A DNA stretch of 10,710 bases from ZCTH02-B3 sp036563895 (GTDB taxonomy: Bacteria; Bacillota; Bacilli; Paenibacillales; Paenibacillaceae), in NCBI GenBank assembly GCA_036563895.1, contig DATCLN010000205.1, positions 1-10,710 of the forward strand, in the 5' to 3' direction. The position numbers were made by a program, and so were the translations under genes. The notes below the pieces were generated by a model. The model worked only from the letters and a program-made list of their open reading frames with translations, had not been told where the DNA came from and ran no database searches. This document shows, one piece after another, positions 3,721 to 10,710 of this stretch; position 1 is the first letter of the stretch; every line of letters begins with the position of its first letter.

Positions 3721-6075
3721 TTAACGGCGTTTCTTGCCGCCCCCGCGCTTCTTCCCGGAAGCGGACCGCTTGGCTGCGGAAGCCTTCGCCTTTCCGGCCG
3801 ACTTCCCGCGCTTTTTCCCGCCGCCGCTGCGCCCGTTGCCGTTCTCGTCGCCCCTGTTCCGTTCGCCTTTGCTTCTCCGTCCTCGGCGGCCGCGCTCGTC
3901 CACCAGGCTGAACTTGTCCGCGCGGCGCGGCTTCATGTCCACCAGCTCGAATTCGACGGTGTGCTCCTCCAGGTTGACGCGGGCCACCCGCACGCGCACC
4001 TCGTCGCCGATGCGGAACACCCGGGCCGTCCGCTCCCCGATCAGCACCATGTGCTGCTCGTGGAAGTGGTAGTAGTCGTCGGTCATGTCGCTGAGCCGCA
4101 CGAGCCCCTCCACGGTGTTGTCCAGCTCCACGAACATGCCGAAGCCGGTCACGCCGCTGACGATGCCGTCGAACTCCTCGCCGATCTTGTCCAGCATGAA
4201 CTCGGCTTTTTTCATCTTTTCCACGTCGCGCTCGGCTTCCACCGCCACCCGTTCCCGCTCCGACGACTGGCGGGCGATGTCCGGCATGCGCGCACCCAGC
4301 TCTTCGATGCGGTGCTCCGGCAGTGTGCCGCCGTTTTCCAGCGTTTCCCGGATGATGCGGTGAATGACCAGGTCCGGGTAGCGCCGAATGGGAGACGTGA
4401 AATGGGTGTAAAATTCCGCGGCCAGGCCGTAGTGCCCGAGGCTCTCGGCATCGTAGCGGGCCTGCTTCATCGACCGGAGCATCATCGTGCTGATGACCGT
4501 TTCCTCTTTCGTGCCCCGGATCTCCTCCAGCAGCGTCTGCAGCGCCCGCGGATGGACGAAGCCGCCCTTGCCGCGCACCACGTAGCCGAAATTCCCCACG
4601 AACCGGATGAAATCGAACATTTTCTCGCTGTCCGGCTCTTCATGCACACGATACAAAAACGGGATTTTCAGCCAATGGAAATGCTCCGCTACCGTTTCGT
4701 TGGCCGCCAGCATGAACTCTTCGATGATCTGTTCGGCGATGGAGCGCTCCCGTTTCTGCACGTCGACGGGCTTGCCCTGCTCGTCCACCACGATTTTCGC
4801 TTCGGCCAGATCGAAGTCGATGGCCCCGCGCCGCATCCGCCGCTCCCGCAAGGCCAGCGCAAGCTCGCGCATGCGTTCCAGCATGTCGACAATGTGCGCG
4901 TAACGTTCGAGCAGTTCTTCATCCCCATCGACCAGCATTTTGCGCACATTGGTGTACGTCATCCGCTCCGCCGAACGGATCACGCTCGGGTAAATGTCAT
5001 GTCGCACGCGGCGCAAGGTGCGCGCGTCGAATTCCATCTCGCAGGTCATCGTCAGCCGGTCCACATGCGGGTTCAGGGAACAAATCCCGTTGGACAGCCG
5101 GTGCGGCAGCATCGGAATGACCCGGTCCACGAGATACACGCTGCAGCCCCGGTTGTATGCTTCCCGGTCCAGCGCGGAGTTTTCTTTCACGTAATAGCCG
5201 ACGTCGGCGATGTGGACGCCGAGCAGCCAGTTGCCGTTCGGCAGGATCTCCACATGGACGGCGTCGTCCAGGTCCTTGGCGTCCTCGCCGTCGATGGTGA
5301 TGATCGTCTTGCCGCGCAGGTCGCGCCGGCCCTGGCTCACGATTTCCTCTTCCGTGATGGAATCGGGAATTGCCTCCGCCTCAGCCAGCACATCCTCCGG
5401 AAACTTTTCCGGCAGCCCGTGTTTGCGGACGATGCTCAGGATGTCGACGCCGGGGTCGTCCTTGTGGCCGAGAATCTCCACGATTTCGCCCTGCGCCAGG
5501 GACCGGCCTTCCGGATAGCGGACGATGCGGACGACGACCTTCTGCCCCGTCACGGCGCCGCCGAAGGCTTCCCGTGGGATGAAAATGTCCTTGTTGATCC
5601 GCCGGTCGTCCGGGATGACGAAGCCGAAGCTTTCGTGGCTCTGGAAAAGGCCGACCACCTCCGTGACCGCCCGCTTGACGATGCGGACCACTTCTCCCTC
5701 CAGCCTGTGTCCCGAAGGGTCCTTGGAACTGATCCGCACCAGCACCGTGTCCCCGTTCATGGCGCCCATCAGGTCGTTGGCGTGAACGTAGACGTCGGGA
5801 TGGCCTTCCTCATCCGGCAGAAGGAAAGCAAAGCCCTTCGGATGCACCTGCAGCCTGCCGCGCACGAGGTTCATGCGTTCCGGCACGCCGTAGCGCCCGG
5901 TGCGGGTCCGGACGATTTTGCCCTCCCGCTCCAGTTCGTCCAGCACCCGCGCGAAAGCCTGCACTTCCTCTTCGCCTTCGACGCCGAAGTGGCCGGCCAG
6001 CTCCTCCCGGTTCATCGGTTTGTACGCTTTTTCGCGCATGAATTCCAGCAGTTCTTGTTCGCCGTTCAAAGGCAC
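3721..6075 (-). CDS. rnr: ribonuclease R (3'-5' exoribonuclease)
   Basis: RNase R degrades structured RNA processively, matures stable RNA and, with tmRNA-SmpB, removes non-stop mRNA. The 784-residue product matches the usual 770-800. A winged-helix N-terminus (about 1-65) is followed by two cold-shock domains (about 70-205, with VRGRLQVHPKGFAFL and ESFGFVIPDD). The RNB domain follows (about 250-585), with catalytic aspartates in DGEDAKDLDD (D262, D268, D270, D271) and HFTSPIRRYPDLVIHR at 558-573. An S1 domain (about 635-712) and a very basic tail rich in GKKR and SAGKAK (716-784) complete it. The start is GTG at 6075 with AGGAG five bases upstream. secG lies upstream beyond a strong terminator; I see no clear promoter in the short gap, so rnr may depend on read-through. 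The lysine/arginine-rich tail is the part known to target RNase R to rescued ribosomes. Confidence 0.97.
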   Translation of the reverse strand: MPLNGEQELLEFMREKAYKPMNREELAGHFGVEGEEEVQAFARVLDELEREGKIVRTRTGRYGVPERMNLVRGRLQVHPKGFAFLLPDEEGHPDVYVHANDLMGAMNGDTVLVRISSKDPSGHRLEGEVVRIVKRAVTEVVGLFQSHESFGFVIPDDRRINKDIFIPREAFGGAVTGQKVVVRIVRYPEGRSLAQGEIVEILGHKDDPGVDILSIVRKHGLPEKFPEDVLAEAEAIPDSITEEEIVSQGRRDLRGKTIITIDGEDAKDLDDAVHVEILPNGNWLLGVHIADVGYYVKENSALDREAYNRGCSVYLVDRVIPMLPHRLSNGICSLNPHVDRLTMTCEMEFDARTLRRVRHDIYPSVIRSAERMTYTNVRKMLVDGDEELLERYAHIVDMLERMRELALALRERRMRRGAIDFDLAEAKIVVDEQGKPVDVQKRERSIAEQIIEEFMLAANETVAEHFHWLKIPFLYRVHEEPDSEKMFDFIRFVGNFGYVVRGKGGFVHPRALQTLLEEIRGTKEETVISTMMLRSMKQARYDAESLGHYGLAAEFYTHFTSPIRRYPDLVIHRIIRETLENGGTLPEHRIEELGARMPDIARQSSERERVAVEAERDVEKMKKAEFMLDKIGEEFDGIVSGVTGFGMFVELDNTVEGLVRLSDMTDDYYHFHEQHMVLIGERTARVFRIGDEVRVRVARVNLEEHTVEFELVDMKPRRADKFSLVDERGRRGRRSKGERNRGDENGNGRSGGGKKRGKSAGKAKASAAKRSASGKKRGGGKKRR

Positions 6076-6116
6076 GGCATCTCCTCTTTTCGTTGCAAAA
6101 ATGGCATGCGTTCATG

Positions 6117-6145
6117 AAAAAAGCAGGAAGCTCGCGCTCCCTGCT
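6117..6145 (-). terminator. Rho-independent terminator of secG
   Basis: On the minus strand AGCAGGGAGC (6145-6136), tetraloop GCGA, GCTTCCTGCT (6131-6122) forms a 10-bp stem with one G-U pair. It is followed by a run of six T (6122-6117). It begins 15 bases after the secG stop and lies before rnr. Confidence 0.88.
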
Positions 6146-6160
6146 CCGCGTTTCCGGCCG

Positions 6161-6406
6161 TCATTCCCTGACGACAAATGCAACCAGCAAAGCGATGATG
6201 AAGAACGCCGCCCCCAACACGATCGTCAGGCGCTGGAGGAACAATTCGAGCCCGCGCGCTTTCTGTCTCCCGAACAGATGCTCCGCGCCGCCGGTAATGG
6301 CTCCCGAAAGGCCGGCGCTCTTGCCGCGCTGCAGCAGCACGACGGCGATCAGGGCCAGGGAGACGATGACGAGCAGAATTTTCAGGATCACTTCCAGCGT
6401 TTGCAC
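6161..6406 (-). CDS. secG: preprotein translocase subunit SecG
   Basis: SecG is the small accessory subunit of the SecYEG channel in the cytoplasmic membrane and stimulates SecA-driven export. The 81-residue product has two membrane segments, about residues 7-26 (VILKILLVIVSLALIAVVLL) and 58-78 (LTIVLGAAFFIIALLVAFV). They are joined by the family's cytoplasmic loop with QRGKSAGLSGAITGGAEHLFG. The start is GTG at 6406, with GGAGGTG eight bases upstream; an upstream ATG at 6448 would add a charged extension and has no site. It has its own promoter and terminator. The position before rnr and smpB is the conserved Bacillales order. Confidence 0.96.
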   Translation of the reverse strand: MQTLEVILKILLVIVSLALIAVVLLQRGKSAGLSGAITGGAEHLFGRQKARGLELFLQRLTIVLGAAFFIIALLVAFVVRE

Positions 6407-6457
6407 CGAATCCACCTCCCGCGCAAGCCGAGCGGTTCGTCTGAACACAGTAAGTGC

Positions 6458-6486
6458 ATTTTACCACATTCAGCGGGGGTTGACAA
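6458..6486 (-). promoter_or_regulatory. sigma-A promoter of secG
   Basis: On the minus strand TTGTCA (6486-6481) and TAAAAT (6463-6458) are separated by exactly 17 bases. Both boxes match five of six consensus bases. The start site would be near 6451, leaving a leader of about 45 bases before the GTG at 6406. Confidence 0.82.
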
Positions 6487-6712
6487 TCACAGGCGGATTC
6501 GATGCGCAGCGGCGGCATCCGGACCGTTGCCGCGGAAGCGGCCGGGGGCGGCCCGTCAGCCGGCAGGCGGGCCGTCGGTCCGGCAGCGGTTCGTCCGATC
6601 CGGCTCCAAGCCGTACCCTCAACCCGTCAGCGGACCACCGGACCGGCCGTGGTTCGTCGCTTGGAAGACAAGCCGTCGGTTCAAAGCCGGACCGCGAGTT
6701 CGAAGCGGGCCG
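6487..6712. other. GC-rich spacer between the coat gene and secG
   Basis: These 226 bases contain no credible gene. The sequence is very GC-rich and repeats short motifs: GCGGGCCGTC at about 6567 and 6705, and variants of GACGG, CCGGACCG and GAACCG throughout. It reads like degenerate short-repeat or decayed coding DNA. I see no clear terminator for the coat gene in it. Confidence 0.5.
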
Positions 6713-7036
6713 TCAGTTCGGGAACTGGGTGCGGTAGCCGTCGAACTGCTGAAAAGCCTGGCCAATCTCCTGCGCGTCTGCGGCGGTCATCTTGTACCAG
6801 CCGCGTTTGAACATTTCCTCGAACAGCTGGAACTGCAGGTTGTGGACGTCGTTCAGGATTTGCTGCACGTCGCGGTGCAGATCGGGATTCTGCATTTCAT
6901 TGAGCCCCGTGGTGTAGCCGAAGCTCAAGTATTTCTCGTAACTGAGCGCCTCGTTGAGCCGGTCGCGGTCGTTCATCTCCGGCCCTTTCAACTGCGGCAG
7001 CTGCCCGCTCTGGGGCTGGGCGATCTGCGTGCGCAT
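6713..7036 (-). CDS. CotF-family spore coat protein, second of pair
   Basis: The 107-residue product contains MNDRDRLNEALSYEKYLSFG, NEMQNPDLHRDVQQILNDVH and FQLFEEMFKRGWYKM. It also ends with a helix and Q-rich tail typical of small CotF/YhcQ/YraD-like coat proteins (Pfam Coat_F), which fold as helical, ferritin-like bundles on the spore surface. The PEMNDRDRLNEAL to FKRGWYK order covers the whole domain. The ATG at 7036 shares its A with the stop of the preceding coat gene (TGATG), so translation is probably coupled; the ribosome binding site of its own is a G run, not a classic GGAGG. A role in the coat is by family only. Confidence 0.85.
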   Translation of the reverse strand: MRTQIAQPQSGQLPQLKGPEMNDRDRLNEALSYEKYLSFGYTTGLNEMQNPDLHRDVQQILNDVHNLQFQLFEEMFKRGWYKMTAADAQEIGQAFQQFDGYRTQFPN

Positions 7037-7299
7037 CAGGCGGCCCCCCCGGCATGCCGCTGCAGGTGGGACAGCAGCGTGTTGTAGTGTTGCTGGTGCC
7101 GCTTGCCCGCGGCGTCCAGCAGCGTGCGCAGATTCGGGTCCTGGCAGGCGCCGGCCGCGGCGGAGTATTTCTTGATCGCTAGCAGCTCCCAGCTCAAAAA
7201 ATCCTTCAAATACAGCAGTTCCTTGTCGCTGATCAGGTTGCGGTTGGGCGTGGTCCCGGGCGCGGCGTTCGTCCCGGAGGTTCCCGTGGCGGGAATCAT
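7036..7299 (-). CDS. CotF-family spore coat protein, first of pair
   Basis: The 87-residue product has a short low-complexity N-terminus rich in T, G, A and P. A helical core follows: ISDKELLYLKDFLSWELLAI, then KKYSAAAGACQDPNLRTLL and GKRHQQHYNTLLSHLQRH. This is the pattern of the small CotF-like coat proteins that often occur as tandem genes in Bacillales. I choose ATG at 7299 because GGGAGG lies seven bases before it; an ATG at 7305 is only two bases from that site. The stop overlaps the start of the next coat gene by one base. I see no clear sporulation-sigma promoter in the 96 bases upstream. Confidence 0.85.
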   Translation of the reverse strand: MIPATGTSGTNAAPGTTPNRNLISDKELLYLKDFLSWELLAIKKYSAAAGACQDPNLRTLLDAAGKRHQQHYNTLLSHLQRHAGGAA

Positions 7300-7395
7300 G
7301 GGCATTCCTCCCTTTCGTGGATCAAGTCACGCATATTGTGCGACGGGAGGAAAAATTTATACCTGCATAAAACCATCAGAACCTGGTTCGTTCCC

Positions 7396-8589
7396 TCAGA
7401 AAAAGTCCGCCAGATACGTCGTCCTCCGCGGAATGCGCCGCTGCAGCCGACGCACGGCTTCCCGGTCTCCCCGCAGCCGGCCGGTCTCATGGAGCAGCGA
7501 CGCCGGCCGGTCGCCGAGGAGCAGCGCGGTGAGCGTCTGGATGTCGCACGCAAGTTCCGCGCCGTCCGCGGAATCCCCTGCCGCCGCAGGCCAGCCTTCC
7601 GCCATCCGCTCCGCCCGCGCCCGGCCGGCGGCGTCGATCCGCAGCCGGTACACCCCGCGGTTCCACGGCGCATGCTCGTCTTCCACCGCCAGGGTCACCG
7701 CGTCCTCGCCCTCCCCCGGCTCAAAGGGATATTGCGCCACAAACCCTTCCACATCCACGATGCGCGACATGAAATACGGCTGCAGTTCCTGCTTGATCCG
7801 CGGATCCGGCAATAGGAAGGGCAGGGGATCGTCCGCCGGCACGGTCATCGTCAGCCGGTCGGCCATCGAATCGTGGTCGGCGGCGTACCGCCACAGGCCA
7901 AGGCGCGCCTCCTCGCTGACGCTGACCCACTCATGCACCGTCATCGTCCGATCTTTTACCTCGTACAGCAGATACCCCTCCGGTTTCCCGTCGCCGTTGT
8001 AATAGACCGCCGCGATGCCGGGCTTGGTGAACACGCGCCGCTCCCACCACTCCGGCGTCCGGACCAGCATTCCGGTGTAGCGGGAAGCGAACGCTTCATA
8101 CACGTCGTCCAGAAGGCCGGCATCCTTCGCCACACGTTCCACCCGGCCGGGCACTTCGGCGCGCGGCGGGAAATGGCGCGGTTCCAGCGTGTACGTTTTG
8201 CGCTCGATGGTCATTTCCCATCCGTACCTGCGGTAAAAAAGAAACGAAAACGGATGCAACATGCTGACCGTCTGTCCCGCCTGCCGCATCGTCTCCAGCC
8301 CGTGCCTGAGCAGCCCGGCGACGCATCCCTTCCTCCGCGCCTCCGGCCAGGTCGCCACGCTCGCGACGCCGCCCATCGCCATTTTCCGGCTGTGCACCCA
8401 GATTTCCATAGGCAGCAGCGTCATCGCCGCCAGCAGCCGGCCGCCCTCGAAGACGCCCCATTCCCGTTCGGGGCGGAACCCCTCCCGCAGCTCCTCGATT
8501 TGTTCCTGCGTCAGGGTAAACTGGAAGGCAAACTGCCTGAGCGCCACGCGTTCCTCAAAATGCTCCGCCCCAAGCTGCCGGATCTCCAC
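7396..8589 (-). CDS. Eis-type GNAT N-acetyltransferase with SCP2-like C-terminal domain
   Basis: The protein probably transfers acetyl from acetyl-CoA to an amine. Mycobacterial Eis acts on aminoglycosides and polyamines; the natural substrate here is unknown. The 397-residue product has an N-terminal GNAT domain with the CoA-binding segment VASVATWPEARRKGCVAGLL (75-94) and the Eis-like HPFSFLFYRRYGWE (112-125), whose Y119 sits where Eis has its catalytic Tyr126. A second acetyltransferase-like domain follows, then a sterol-carrier-like C-terminal domain. It ends in DFF; a terminal Phe whose carboxylate serves as base is a hallmark of Eis. GTG at 8589 is preferred because GGGGGAG lies six bases upstream and MEIRQL is the usual beginning; ATG at 8634 or 8616 lacks a good site. 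Confidence 0.88.
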   Translation of the reverse strand: MEIRQLGAEHFEERVALRQFAFQFTLTQEQIEELREGFRPEREWGVFEGGRLLAAMTLLPMEIWVHSRKMAMGGVASVATWPEARRKGCVAGLLRHGLETMRQAGQTVSMLHPFSFLFYRRYGWEMTIERKTYTLEPRHFPPRAEVPGRVERVAKDAGLLDDVYEAFASRYTGMLVRTPEWWERRVFTKPGIAAVYYNGDGKPEGYLLYEVKDRTMTVHEWVSVSEEARLGLWRYAADHDSMADRLTMTVPADDPLPFLLPDPRIKQELQPYFMSRIVDVEGFVAQYPFEPGEGEDAVTLAVEDEHAPWNRGVYRLRIDAAGRARAERMAEGWPAAAGDSADGAELACDIQTLTALLLGDRPASLLHETGRLRGDREAVRRLQRRIPRRTTYLADFF

Positions 8590-8665
8590 CGCGGGCTCCC
8601 CCTTTCCTGCTCCCATGCGTTCAAACGGAACCATTGCAACGAACCGGGTCCCGTACCCGCCATCC

Positions 8666-9442
8666 TCAAATCCAGCCCCGCTCGCGGAACCAGGCGAAGT
8701 TCCGTTTGGCGCTCTCCAGCGACGACACCTCGTACTGTTCCTGCTCGACGATCACGTATTCCACGCCGGCCGCCAGACAGGCATCCAGCGCGCTGTCCCA
8801 GTCCACCACACCCTGGCCCAGCTCCGCGTCGGTCCCGTCGGCCTTGAAATCCTTCGCGTGCACCAGCGGTACGCGGCCCGCATACCTGTGCACGTATTCC
8901 GCCGGGTCCTGACCGCCCATCTTCACCCAGCCGAGGTCGAACTGCGCAAGCAGCGTCGGCAGCAACTCCAGCAGACGATCCATCACCGTTTTGCCGCCCA
9001 CTTTTTTGAACTCGAACGCGTGATTATGGTAGCCGAAGGCCAGCCCCTCCGCACGCACGGCTTCGCCCGCCGCATCCAGCACTTCGGCCATCCGGACCAC
9101 GTCGTCCTCCGTCGGTTCGTCGGGCAGCGGATACCCCGGCACGATGAAAAATTTGAGCCCAAGCTCCGCCGCGAAGGCCGCCTGGCGCCGGACGTGTTCG
9201 CGCACCGCCGCAAGATCGGCCGGCTCCCCTTTTCGCAGATTCAAGCCGATATGCGCGGACACCGCGCCGATGCCCGCCGCGTCCAGCGCCCCGCGCACCT
9301 CGCGGACGGACGCGCCGTAGAATCCGGCGAATTCCACGAATTTGTAGCCGATCTCCGCCATCTCCCGGATCGTGCCAAGGAAATCCCGCTCGCAGCGGTC
9401 GCGGACGGAGTAGAGCTGTATGCCCACCTGCGGTCTGGCCAC
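8666..9442 (-). CDS. sugar phosphate isomerase/epimerase, TIM-barrel family (AP endonuclease 2 superfamily)
   Basis: The 258-residue product is a xylose-isomerase-like TIM barrel (Pfam AP_endonuc_2), a family of metal-dependent enzymes that isomerise or dehydrate sugars and inositols. The family signature GIQLYSVRD begins at residue 7. Probable metal or active-site residues are H64 in VSAHIG, H139 and H141 in YHNH with E144, D169 in FDLGW, H195 in VHAKDF, and E233 near IVEQEQ. The start is GTG at 9442 with GGAGG seven bases upstream; an in-frame ATG at 9550 would add 36 residues of poor quality and has no site. It lies between eno and the acetyltransferase. The substrate cannot be read from the sequence. 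Confidence 0.9.
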   Translation of the reverse strand: MARPQVGIQLYSVRDRCERDFLGTIREMAEIGYKFVEFAGFYGASVREVRGALDAAGIGAVSAHIGLNLRKGEPADLAAVREHVRRQAAFAAELGLKFFIVPGYPLPDEPTEDDVVRMAEVLDAAGEAVRAEGLAFGYHNHAFEFKKVGGKTVMDRLLELLPTLLAQFDLGWVKMGGQDPAEYVHRYAGRVPLVHAKDFKADGTDAELGQGVVDWDSALDACLAAGVEYVIVEQEQYEVSSLESAKRNFAWFRERGWI

Positions 9443-9503
9443 CGTAAACCCTCCGTTTGCCGTTTTCTCGATTTTCAAAATATGGATGTATTCTCCTCTA
9501 TCC

Positions 9504-9509
9504 ATTATA
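9504..9509 (-). promoter_or_regulatory. -10 box of the isomerase gene
   Basis: A perfect TATAAT (minus strand, 9509-9504) lies about 60 bases before the GTG at 9442 and after the eno terminator. The -35 position is not convincing, so strength is uncertain. It would allow expression separate from eno. Confidence 0.45.
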
Positions 9510-9595
9510 CAAAAAGGAACTCTTGCGGCTTGAGCGGGGTTTTTGTCCATTCCTTATCCTTAATTGGTTCCGATTCCCGGGCGTGGATGTAACGC

Positions 9596-9629
9596 AAAGC
9601 CCCCTGCCTTTCCCATGGCAGAGGGCTTT
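9596..9629 (-). terminator. terminator of eno
   Basis: On the minus strand AAAGCCCTCTGCC (9629-9617), an eight-base loop and GGCAGGGGGCTTT (9608-9596) give a 13-position stem with one G-U pair. It starts six bases after the eno stop. The U tract is short (the final CTTT, then GCGTT). It is nearly symmetrical and could also act on plus-strand transcripts. Confidence 0.82.
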
Positions 9630-9634
9630 CCCGT

Positions 9635-10710
9635 TCACTTGAGGCCGCGCAGGTTGTAGAACGCCGCCTTGCCGCCGTATTGCGCCGTCGGGCCGAGCCG
9701 GTCCTCGATGCGCAGCAGCTGGTTGTACTTCGCCACCCGGTCGGTGCGGGACGGCGCGCCGGTCTTGATCTGCCCGGCGTTGGTCGCCACGGCGATGTCG
9801 GCGATGGTGCTGTCCTCCGACTCCCCGGAGCGGTGCGAGATGACAGCGGTGTAACCGGCCCGCTTCGCCATTTCGATGGCGTCGAAGGTCTCCGTCAGCG
9901 TGCCGATCTGGTTCACCTTGACCAGGATGGAATTGGCGATGCCCCGCTCGATGCCGGCCGACAGGCGAGCCGTGTTCGTCACAAACAGGTCATCTCCCAC
10001 GAGCTGCACCTTGCCCCCGAGCCGATCGGTGAGCAGCTTCCAGCCTTCCCAGTCGTCCTCGGCGCAGCCGTCCTCGATGGACAGAATCGGATACTTCTCC
10101 ACCCAGCCGGCGAGAAAGTCCACGAATTCGGCGGACGTGAACGACCTGCCTTCGCCTTCGAGATGGTATTTGCCGTCCTTGAAAAACTCCGTGGACGCGA
10201 CGTCCAGGCCCAGGTACACGTCGGAACCCGGTTTGTAGCCGGCCTTCTCGATCGCCTCCAGGATGGTGGTGATCGCTTCCTCGTTGGAGCGCAGGTTGGG
10301 CGCGAAGCCCCCTTCGTCGCCGACGGCGGTGTTCAGCCCCTTCGCCTTCAGCACCGCCTTCAGCGAATGGAAGATTTCCGCCCCCGCGCGGAGCGCTTCG
10401 CGGAAGCTCGGCGCACCCACGGGCAGGATCATGAACTCCTGCACGTCCACGTTGTTGTCGGCGTGGGCGCCGCCGTTCAGGATGTTCATCATCGGCACCG
10501 GCAGCGTCTTGGCGTTGAAGCCGCCCAGATAGCCGAACAGCGGCACGTCCAGGGCGTCCGCCGCGGCGCGGGCCACGGCCAGCGACACCGCGAGGATGGC
10601 GTTGGCGCCCAGCCGCCCCTTGTTCGGCGTGCCGTCCAGCTCGATCATCCGGCGGTCGATGGCGACCTGCTCCAGGGCGTTCCAGCCGATGATTTCCGGG
10701 GCGATCACGT
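9635..10710 (-). CDS. eno: enolase (partial, N-terminus beyond the window)
   Basis: Enolase interconverts 2-phosphoglycerate and phosphoenolpyruvate in glycolysis and gluconeogenesis. About 358 codons are present, including the C-terminus and TGA at 9635-9637. The normal length is about 430, so roughly 70 N-terminal residues lie off the right edge; the first codon in frame here is an internal valine. Signatures seen are NGGAHADNNVDVQEFM (substrate loop), GDEGGFAPNL with the acid/base glutamate, the magnesium ligands in LGLDVAST, SIEDG and GDDLFVTN, the lysine in LVKVNQIGT, and SHRSGESED with IKTGAPSRTDR. No defect is visible. In many Bacillales eno ends the gapA-pgk-tpi-gpm-eno operon; that upstream part is not visible here. 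Confidence 0.97.
   Translation of the reverse strand, partial: VIAPEIIGWNALEQVAIDRRMIELDGTPNKGRLGANAILAVSLAVARAAADALDVPLFGYLGGFNAKTLPVPMMNILNGGAHADNNVDVQEFMILPVGAPSFREALRAGAEIFHSLKAVLKAKGLNTAVGDEGGFAPNLRSNEEAITTILEAIEKAGYKPGSDVYLGLDVASTEFFKDGKYHLEGEGRSFTSAEFVDFLAGWVEKYPILSIEDGCAEDDWEGWKLLTDRLGGKVQLVGDDLFVTNTARLSAGIERGIANSILVKVNQIGTLTETFDAIEMAKRAGYTAVISHRSGESEDSTIADIAVATNAGQIKTGAPSRTDRVAKYNQLLRIEDRLGPTAQYGGKAAFYNLRGLK

Noticed and set aside
2352..3911. Long open frame of 519 codons on the plus strand opposite pyrB and smpB
   Set aside because: It is antisense to two well-supported genes. The product is histidine-, valine- and arginine-heavy with no recognisable domain, which is the usual mirror effect of GC-rich codon use.
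3961..6117. Open frame of 718 codons on the plus strand opposite rnr
   Set aside because: It mirrors the RNase R gene. Composition is unlike a real protein and there is no ribosome binding site, while the minus-strand frame has every RNase R motif.
6487..6712. A hidden small gene or structured RNA in the GC-rich spacer
   Set aside because: Frames through it have no ribosome binding site or domain, and the short GC motifs repeat irregularly. I see no consistent fold by eye.
7873..9592. Plus-strand frames opposite the acetyltransferase and the isomerase
   Set aside because: They are antisense to genes with clear family motifs, start signals and length. They show serine/arginine-rich or proline-rich shadow composition.
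9635..10710. Possible alternative start of enolase at the right edge
   Set aside because: The GTG near 10708 is an internal valine codon; enolase needs about 70 more residues, which lie outside the window.

Overview
The window looks like the chromosome of a high-GC, endospore-forming member of the Bacillales, most likely Paenibacillaceae (Thermobacillus, Cohnella or Paenibacillus type). The grounds are the gene set eno, secG, rnr, smpB, ssrA all on one strand as in Bacillus, two CotF-family spore coat genes, strong GGAGG ribosome binding sites with frequent GTG starts, and remnants of S-layer-homology proteins. The genus is an inference from style, not from a search.

Layout. The right-hand 8.7 kb (about 1662-10710) is a compact minus-strand housekeeping block. 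Read in transcription order it holds enolase (5' end beyond the window edge) with its terminator, a TIM-barrel sugar phosphate isomerase/epimerase, an Eis-type GNAT acetyltransferase, two overlapping CotF-like spore coat genes, and a GC-rich spacer. Then come secG with its own sigma-A promoter and terminator, rnr (RNase R), an E. coli-type aspartate carbamoyltransferase gene, smpB and ssrA (tmRNA). rnr, smpB and ssrA form the trans-translation module: tmRNA-SmpB rescues stalled ribosomes and tags the nascent chain, and RNase R degrades the faulty mRNA. The carbamoyltransferase sitting between rnr and smpB is the unexpected member.

The left-hand 1.6 kb, downstream of the tmRNA 3' end, is a decayed accessory region on the plus strand. 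It is a patchwork of broken genes: an unidentified C-terminal tail, a short piece resembling family 11 rhamnogalacturonan lyase, a frameshifted S-layer-homology region, an AT-rich 5'-truncated DUF3800 gene, and a frameshifted remnant of a large serine recombinase. Between the last two lie a LexA-like SOS box, paired TTGTACAA palindromes, direct repeats and hairpins. The boundary with ssrA carries a near-perfect 22-bp inverted repeat whose right arm contains the 3' acceptor strand of the tmRNA, which suggests past integration or rearrangement at the tmRNA gene.

I see no intact new system. The points most worth a second look are the tmRNA itself (an arginine-rich 18-codon tag with a GNRA-capped hairpin inside the tag frame), the inverted repeat at its 3' end, the mobile-element graveyard next to it, and the misplaced pyrB-like gene with its potentially switching leader.
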